A stretch of DNA of 36,633 bases from contig JADRCO010000348.1 of assembly GCA_021464525.1 (NCBI GenBank), forward strand, positions 1 to 36,633. The letters are read 5' to 3'. The translations under genes were made by a program, and so were the position numbers. Below the pieces are notes generated by a model. The model worked only from the letters and a program-made list of their open reading frames with translations, was not told the origin of the DNA and did not search any database. This DNA comes from Rhizophagus sp. LPA8_4_AMF. Its lineage: Eukaryota; Glomeromycota; Glomeromycetes; Glomerales; Glomeraceae. Shown piece after piece: positions 30,216-36,633 of the stretch. How positions within the stretch are numbered: the stretch's first letter is position 1; each line of letters opens with the position of its first letter.

Positions 30216-31922
30216 TTAATGTCAATTGTAAATAAATCTCTTTAATGGTTATTTGATGAATTCCAATCAAATCCACCATTATTATTAATATTATCAGGCT
30301 TAATACATTGATTATTTTTCAATTTATTCTAAAAATTTATATTATTAAATTGTTAAACTAAATAATATTAATAAATAATAAAATAAAAAAACTATAAAAA
30401 CTTATAAAATAAAAATAGATTTTTTTCTTCATTAGGCTTTCTTTGCACTTAATCTGGTTATTCTTAGAGTCAAGAAGAGTGATACATATGGCAATTTTAT
30501 ATGCCATTTGTAGATTTGTATGTAATCAAATGCATATATAAAATGATTTTGAGAAAGATTCTTCATCTATTTAACTAAATAGATCCAAGATAATATCATT
30601 AAAAAAATCTAACTCTAAATATGAAATAAGAGATGCAATTAATATAAGAAAGGCCTTATTATTAGCTTTATATTCAGTGTAATTAATCTTTTCTAAAGAA
30701 AATAAGCCCTCCAGCTTCATGTTCTTCTAAAGTACTATTATCCAAAGCAATGTATTTAGTAATCAGCTTTTTAATATGGACCCAAAATATAAGCTTCAAT
30801 ATAGCCATTTTATGTTTTCATCTGTAATGTTTTGCAGATCTTTTCTTCCTTCAATACAATCTAAATAATTAACAATTAAATATTTTCACTTTGCCCAATC
30901 CAACAAGAATCTTGTTTTGCTTAAAGTCTCTTCATTTTCAAAACTCCATAGCATACCATTCCATAATAACTGCAATTCCTCTAACAGCACTAACAAAGAT
31001 ATAATAAAATGGATTATTACATGGTAAGTTCATTGGAAGTTATCATTTTATAATCTATTACAGAATTCATAAAGTTAAGAGACTTTTCTATATATATAGG
31101 TGACATATGTACATCACAAACACTGTAATCAGTCATGCTAAGATGGCCTGGACTATAGAACTTTATTGGAGCAGTGTCTATGCAAATAGGTACAATCAAA
31201 ATTTTCAGTTTGCAGACTGGTTTATTTGTCATAAGTTGAGAGGTGCAGTGCAAAATATTAGCTATTAAATATTCATCATATTTGATATTTGTCTAATTGC
31301 AAAAGTATTAAAAGTTACTTAGATTCAGGATAGTGCTTGCAAAACTGTTATTAAGTCTAAAGCAGAACTTTCCACCAATTCTTTGAAATATTGTAAAAAT
31401 TTTGTTGAGATACAATTGCTAAATAATGATGTACAAGATGTGTATGTGATGGATTATAAGGATAATGTCCTGTAATTAAGTCACATAAGGAAAAGAAATA
31501 TTAGGATTTATGGATTTGGTAATTAATCAGCATACAAAACTGCAAATCAATTTTATTGATTTAATTGAGTTTTTCATAAAGATTCACTACCATTCTTAAT
31601 TTATTTAAGATCTTTGATTATACTAATTGTTTCAAATCCATGTTGCATTTTTCCCAGTGCCAAAACTACCTGAGATACTGATTTCCTTATAATCATTTAC
31701 ACAAGAATGTTTATTCTTAAAAGCTTCTAAATTACTAGTTTTTATTGGTCTCTGATGAACTGTTGTATATGTATTCTTTCAACATTATTCATATATTTGT
31801 TCAGATATTCCCAGAATCTTACCTCATGTATTTGATAAATGTCTTTCATTCATACAATATAGAATACCATTTACATAAATATCTATGTAATTCCAAAGGC
31901 ATAATAACTTTAAATATGAAGG
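30216..31922 (-). pseudogene. Extended minus-strand coding relic, possibly transposon-derived
   Basis: Stretches of protein-like frame alternate with stops on the minus strand. One runs over 31253-31017 (S-M-T-D-Y-S-V-C-D-V-H-M-S-P-I). Another, about 31000-30790, reads L-E-E-L-Q-L-L-W-N-G-M-L-W-S and later W-A-K, TGA, K-Y-L-I. A third, about 31500-31380, includes L-C-D-L-I-T-G-H-Y-P. The E-L..L-W-x-G pattern recalls transposases of the CACTA/Plavaka-type, but this is weak. It is likely the same old element as 29895-30215 and 35998-36176, cut by the hAT-like insertion. Confidence 0.4.
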
Positions 31923-32049
31923 ATTGAGTATAGAGCTCCGAACTTGACCTGACAGATCGGGTTGACCTGAAAAATTCAGATCGGGTAGCAAATTTTATAG
32001 GTCAGAACAGTCACAGTCGGCCCAACCTGACCCGTTAACCCAACATACA

Positions 32050-32796
32050 TTTGGATCAGAAAGAAAAATTTGCACGAATTTTTCTTAAAAAGCTTAACAA
32101 AAATGTTGCGAAATATTTCGCACAGATTTTTTTTTGAAAATTAAGTGGAAAATGTTGTGAAAATATTTTTTTATAATAATTTAATTAAAAAAAACATTTT
32201 GCAACATTTTTTTGATAATGATGTGAAAAACATTGCGAAAACGTTTTTTTACAACAATTTAATGAAAAAAACATTTCGCAACATTTTTATTTGATAATTA
32301 TGTGAAAAACGTTGCAAAAACATTTTTTTACAATAATTTAATTAAAAAAAATGTTTCGCAATATTTTTTTAAAATTTTAGTGAAAAATGTTGCGAAAACG
32401 TTTTTTTAGATAATTTAATTAGAAAAAAACATTTTGCAACATTTTTTTTTGAAATTTTAATAAAAATGTTGCAAAAACGTTTTTTAGATAATTTAATTAA
32501 AAAAATGTTTTGCAACGTTATTTTTTAAAACAAGTGAAAACGTTGCGAAAACATTTTTTATAATAATCTAATTAAAAAAACGTTTTGCAACATTTTTTTT
32601 TATAATTATATGAAAAATGTTGCGAAAACATTTTTTTACAACAATTTAATTAAAAAAATGTTTCGCAACATTTTTTTTGAAATTTTAGTGAAAAACGTTG
32701 CAAAAACATTTTTTACAACAATTTAATTAAAAAAATGTTTTGCAACATTTTTTTTTGAAATTTTAGTGAAAAACGTCGTGAAAACATTTTTTTAGA
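32050..32796. repeat. Palindromic ~77-bp satellite inside the hAT-like element (left block)
   Basis: About nine units, each with GTTGCGAAAACGTTTTTT-like and AAAAAACGTTTTGCAAC-like arms around an AATTTAATTA core, so every unit could fold into a hairpin. Core positions are near 32178, 32258, 32334, 32411, 32488, 32567, 32644 and 32723. The array continues at 35360 after the nested insertion. Confidence 0.85.
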
Positions 32797-32798
32797 TA

Positions 32799-35357
32799 CA
32801 GTAACACCCATAAGTGCACCCTCTATAAGTGCATTCCTTCTCTATATGCACTCCATAGCTCAGTCCCGAGCTTGGACTTAGAGCTAAGTGCACTCCTTCT
32901 ATGTTCTGCACGTGCAAGCAAATCCGAATCCCGGGTATATTAGAATACCTTCCATAAATGCATTTACGTGACTATTACATAACGCTGATCAATCATTGAT
33001 AACTGTTTAATCATGGTTAATTTTTAAAAATAGATAATTAAATTAATTTAAATAAATTTGTATAAATTGTGACATTTTTATATTTTTTTTGAAAAAAAAA
33101 TTTCAATTTAAAAGTAAACTATAATTACATTAATTGTCACTTTGTGACTATGAAATGCGTTAGTACCAAGTTTATAACATCAACTAAATTATAGAATATA
33201 GATTGGGAGTAAATTGCAAGCGTGTGAACATTTATTGCTTTCTTGCTTGATCAATTATCCTAAATTAGTATAGCAGAGAAGAATTTTTTTAAGGAGGCAA
33301 TATTTATGAGGAAATAACACATGTTAAGATGCAAACAAACTCCCATATAATAAAAAATAGATTGTCATGTATCTAAATTAAGGAAAAAGGATGATGATTT
33401 CGCCTTTATTTAATAACATTGAAATCAGCCGTGTCCTCTAAAAATGTCTCTTAAAAGAACAACTCTTACTGAAATTTAAAAGCGAAAACTTTGTGTTTAC
33501 GCTCATGATAATAAAAGGACCCGGACTCAGTATGTTGATTGGATTGAGAAAAAATGGAACGTTAGAGTTAATAAAAGTACCATTACTCGTATTCTGCAAA
33601 CAGTAGAAAAATGACTTAATTCAAAAACTATTAATTCAAACACAAAGCAGAATAGGTCAGTTACCTATTCAGAACTTGAGCTTGCGCTCAAGGAATTTGT
33701 TTTAAATTACCAGCATTGACCAATCTTAAGTGATGCGATATTTATTAAAAAAGCCAAAATGATTGCTGAAGGACTAGATATTCCCCAAGATGCATTACAA
33801 TTTTCTTCAGAATGGCTCCATAAATTTAAGGATCGTAATGGAATTTGCCGATGAAAACTTGAAGGTGAAGCTTCATCCGCTGATGAAGCCGCTATTGCCG
33901 ATGCTTTACCCTTGTTAAGAGAGCGTTGTTCCAACTACCCTCTTGAAAGAATCTATAATATAGATGAAATGGGACTTTAACAGGTGAATTTATGTAATCT
34001 TTAGTTGAAAAAAAATAAAAATTATCATACTCATCTTACATGAATATTGATAATTTGTAGATTAGAACCAGATCGAATACTTGCGACCAAGCGTCTTGCA
34101 GGGCGCAAAGTAAACAGAGAATGTCTTTTGATTGCATTGTGTGCAAATACTGATAGTTCGCATAAATTAAATTCTTTGATAATTGGAAAATTTGAAAGAC
34201 CACATTGTTTTAAGAATATAAGAATTCATGCAATGCCGATGATATACCATCACAATGCCAAAGCCTGGATGATCACATCAATCTTCCAAGAATGGATTCA
34301 GGAATTTGATCATCAAGTTGGTCTAAAGCATCAAGGCCAACGTGTATTACTTCTCCTTGATAACTGTTCTAGCCATAAGTTAGGAGAAATTACCTTACGA
34401 TACACTGATGTTCATTTTTTGCCTCCAAACACGACTTCAAGAATACAGCCCATGGACGCTAGAGTAATTATGTCCTTTAAACGATACTATCGTAGGTTTC
34501 ATGTATGGTGAGGTATTTTTAAGTTGCCATGTGCAATGTGCATGTATTCTTTCCATTCAAATCTAACTTCTTATTTTTAAAAGTTTAATGCTTCAATATG
34601 TAGAGGCTGGTAACTATGCAGAAGATTTACACATGGATGTCTTGCAGGCAATTCGTTATATCATCCAAGTCTGGGAAGAAGTTAATGCTGAAATAATTAG
34701 TAACTGCTGACACTGCACAAAGATTCTTTCCAATGCAGATGTAGATTTGAGAAATACTTCAGAGGATATTTACCAAAATGAAAATTTGGTGCTTAATGAT
34801 CTCGTAGATGCACTTCAAGCCCTTAATCTTCCTTATCCAATGCGAGTGGAAGAATTTCTTAATATACCTGAAGAAAATGTTGTTTACGAAGTTCCAAAAG
34901 ACAATCAAATTATTGAAGAACTCGTATATCTCTTTAAGAATACTGATGAGGAGAATATAGATTTAGAAGAAATGGATGACAGCAATGAAAGTCCCGTTAT
35001 TAGTGTTAGCACTGCAATTTCTAGCTTAGAAACTGTATGTACATTTCTACTTCAACAGGACAACGCGGAGGAACATATAAAGTTAGTGGGAAAGATTGAA
35101 AAATTTTTTAGGGCTAAAAAAATTAGCTTAATGCGGCAAACTGATATCAGCACTTATTTTCAATAAATTTTCGCAAAATGTGTAGTTTTAATTTGAAATA
35201 AAATGTAATATGAAAAAATAAACTTTAAATGAAAATTTGTCAAATGCCTAATTGTATAACAAAATCTGTTTTTTTATTGGCTGTTCTTCAAGTGCACATC
35301 CCTAAGTGCATGCACATAACTGGTCCTAAGGTGCGTGCACTTAGGGAGGTGTTACTG
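32799..35357 (+). mobile_element. 2.56-kb pogo/Tigger-type element with TA TSD
   Basis: The left end CAGTAACACCCATAAGTGCA and the inverted right end CAGTAACACCTCCCTAAGTG are bounded by TA (32797-32798 and 35358-35359). Both ends hold further copies of an AAGTGCAC motif. Removing the element and one TA restores GATAATTTAATTAG, the exact core of the surrounding satellite unit. It encodes a DDE_1-type transposase on the plus strand. CAGT ends with TA duplication and this transposase are typical of the pogo family. Confidence 0.9.
33444..35166 (+). pseudogene. pogo/Tigger transposase (CENP-B-like HTH plus DDE), broken by stops
   Basis: One frame runs from ATG 33444 to about 33978 with five in-frame stops (one TAA early, TGAs at 33611-33613, 33717-33719 and 33851-33853, TAA at 33977). 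It carries the CENP-B-type DNA-binding part: Q-Y-V-D-W-I..W-N-V-R-V-N-K-S-T-I-T-R-I-L, then S-E-W-L-H-K-F-K. The first catalytic Asp is in Y-N-I-D-E-M-G. An intron-like gap (GTGAAT...TTTGTAG, about 33984-34059) leads to L-E-P-D-R and then L-L-L-D-N-C-S-S-H (second Asp) and L-P-P-N-T-T-S-R-I-Q-P-M-D (third). A second intron (GTGAGG, 34509, to AAAAG, about 34583) precedes the carboxy-terminal part with another TGA near 34709, then 34747-35166. The triad is kept but the gene cannot be expressed whole. Confidence 0.82.
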
Positions 35358-35359
35358 TA

Positions 35360-35722
35360 ATTTAATTAGAAAAAAACGTTTTGCAACATTTTTTGAAATT
35401 TTAATAAAATGTTGCGAAACTTTTTTTAGATAATTTAATTAAAAAAAAACATTTCGCAACATTTTTTTGAAACTTAAGTAAAAAACATTGCAAAAACATT
35501 TTTTTAGATAATTTAATTAGAAAAAAACATTTCACAATATTTTTTTTTAAACTTAAGTGATTTTTTAGATAATTTGATTAGAAAAAAATGTTTCGCAACA
35601 TTTTTTTTTGAAATTTTAGTGCAAAACGTTGCGAAAATATTTTTTGAGATAATTTAATTAGAAAAATGTTTTGCAACATTTTTTTGAAATTTAGTAAAAA
35701 ACGTTGCAAAAACGTTTTTCTT
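35360..35722. repeat. Palindromic ~77-bp satellite inside the hAT-like element (right block)
   Basis: Continuation of the same hairpin-forming repeat, about four to five units. One unit near 35560 lacks part of an arm. It ends where the CTGACC-rich subterminal zone begins. Confidence 0.82.
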
Positions 35723-35859
35723 AATGACTTTCAGGTCAGGTCAGATACGTGACCCGACCCGTGATATTTAGATCAGATCATCAAATTCATGACCCATCTT
35801 GAGTCAGATCAAGCCAATTACCTGACCTAACCTGACCCGTTCGAAGTTCTAATTGAGTA

Positions 35860-36176
35860 TTTGACCAAATAGGTTCTCAGTATCATATACTTTGGAAAAT
35901 GTAGATGTATTATGTCTTATGAATTATTATCAGTATGCTAACATGACCATAAGAAACATGAAAGAGATTGTATAATGAAAAATTGGATACTCTTTAATTA
36001 TAAATTGCCCATACTATTACTTGAATACATTAAAATTTCAATATCTGTAATTAGATTATCATAATCTATACCTACCAGTAAACATGGTGGTGTAAGAAAT
36101 AAAACTTCTTTCAAATCATCTAAATTATTTATCTCCAAGAATCTCATGCCAGAGTCTAAATTAAATGATTTATAAT
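35860..36176 (-). pseudogene. Coding relic between two hAT-like elements
   Basis: A minus-strand frame from the border of the element at 36177 down to the stop at 35998 gives about 59 codons (L-D-S-G-M-R-F-L-E-I-N-N-L-D-D-L-K-E, then P-P-C-L-L-V-G-I-D-Y-D). The longer frame that continues to 36330 uses element sequence and is not original. It is probably the 5' part of the relic that resumes below 31922. Confidence 0.4.
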
Positions 36177-36633
36177 TAGAGATGGCAACGGTCACAGTCA
36201 TTAACCGGTTATGATCGGTTATAACTGTGACCGATACCGGTCGGTCAAAGACTTCTGACTGACCGTTTGACTGATGGTTTGACTGACCACTTGACCGACT
36301 GGTTTGACCGATCTTTTGATATTTTCGCAACTTTTTTATTAAAAAAAGTGCAAAAACGTTCTTTTTTTATGAAATTATTAATAAAAAACATTTTTGCAAC
36401 ATTTTTATTAAGACAATTGAAAAAATGTGCGAAACCATTTTTTTTATGAAATATTTAAATGAAAAATGTTTTTGCAACGTTTTCTATTAAGGGACAAATC
36501 GGCACTCAACGAGTGAAATTTAATAATTCCGGTTTACGCAGATCATTAACGAAAACGACCAAAACTCGATTTTCGTTGGATTGACAACACATCACGTGAT
36601 ATTTTATGAAAAAGCTGGATATGGCAATGGATA
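36177..36633. mobile_element. Left part of another hAT-like element, cut by the window edge
   Basis: It begins TAGAGATGGCAACGGTCAC, close to the ends of the other hAT-type elements here. The subterminal zone (36193-36315) is dense in GACCGRT/GACTGACC motifs in both directions. From about 36320 to 36490 come GCAAAAACGTTC / TTTTTGCAACATT inverted pairs like the satellite at 32050-32796. The right end was not found before 36633, so the target duplication cannot be tested. Confidence 0.6.

Larger units (their letters stand above)
31931..35851. mobile_element. hAT-like element with 8-bp TSD, hosting a nested pogo element
   Basis: The ends are TAGAGCTCCGAAC and, inverted, TAGAACTTCGAAC (11 of 13), flanked by identical ATTGAGTA (31923-31930 and 35852-35859). 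Both subterminal zones carry CTGACCCG/GACCTGA motifs (31945-32040 and 35730-35840). The interior is an array of palindromic ~77-bp repeats. Without the nested element the body is about 1.36 kb and non-coding. An 8-bp TSD places it with hAT. Confidence 0.8.

Noticed and set aside
32050..32796. Regularly spaced palindromic repeats considered as a CRISPR array
   Set aside because: There are no unique spacers; the whole ~77-bp unit repeats, it lies between hAT-like ends, and the host is eukaryotic.
33707..33934. Minus-strand frame of 75 codons
   Set aside because: Antisense to the pogo transposase, whose plus-strand frame has clear family motifs.
1..36633. tRNA and rRNA genes
   Set aside because: No stretch with a convincing tRNA T-arm/acceptor pairing or conserved rRNA sequence was noticed by eye; a covariance-model search would be the decisive test.

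Overview
The window looks like accessory nuclear DNA of an arbuscular mycorrhizal fungus, most likely Rhizophagus or a close relative (inference). It is very AT-rich, its genes have short GT-AG introns of about 70-110 bp, and it carries the families typical of that genus: many F-box paralogues, kinases with a CxxC/W-T-S-G-N/E-W-I-P-Y-D amino-terminus, a Crinkler (CRN) effector gene, and many transposon remains. No rRNA, tRNA, CRISPR array or bacterial operon was seen. Eukaryotic ATG starts and splice sites were used throughout.

Layout. 1-1323: gene-poor, with a 120-bp hAT-type miniature element. 1324-13694: a minus-strand array of two-exon F-box genes. Four look intact or nearly so (1324-2215, 4508-5682, 10379-11470, 12832-13694), one is a pseudogene (7519-8606), and three are strongly decayed relics (about 7125, 9100 and 11895). 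A plus-strand gene for a multi-pass membrane protein (3356-4342) lies among them. The copies are mosaics of each other, which points to recombination within the array, and four share a sequence element just upstream of the ATG. Small DNA elements sit in the array, including a 506-bp element with a 9-bp target duplication whose empty site survives in a paralogous copy.

13695-15701: mostly empty. 15702-19263 (minus): a kinase-like gene of unusual build. A duplicated membrane segment is followed by four successive Cys-rich/kinase N-lobe modules separated by phase-0 introns, then by a single C-lobe. Several frameshifts break it. 21404-26041 (plus): a Crinkler gene cut by a 2.4-kb 5'-truncated, poly(A)-tailed LINE with a perfect 15-bp target duplication. 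20221 and 26665 are the 3' ends of two related minus-strand poly(A)-tailed elements; the second carries a Lys/Glu-rich coding relic split by a 380-bp hAT-type element.

28400-28985 holds a tandem set of micro-exon-like segments. 29893-31930 and 35860-36176 are minus-strand coding relics, probably one old element split by a 3.9-kb insertion. That insertion (31931-35851) is a hAT-like element with 8-bp target duplications, full of about 77-bp palindromic repeats, and it contains a 2.56-kb pogo/Tigger-type element with its own decayed DDE transposase. The window ends inside another hAT-like end at 36177.

No coordinated pathway is evident. The genes belong to signalling (kinase), ubiquitin-ligase adaptor (F-box) and effector (CRN) families, in a region shaped by tandem duplication and repeated transposon insertion.
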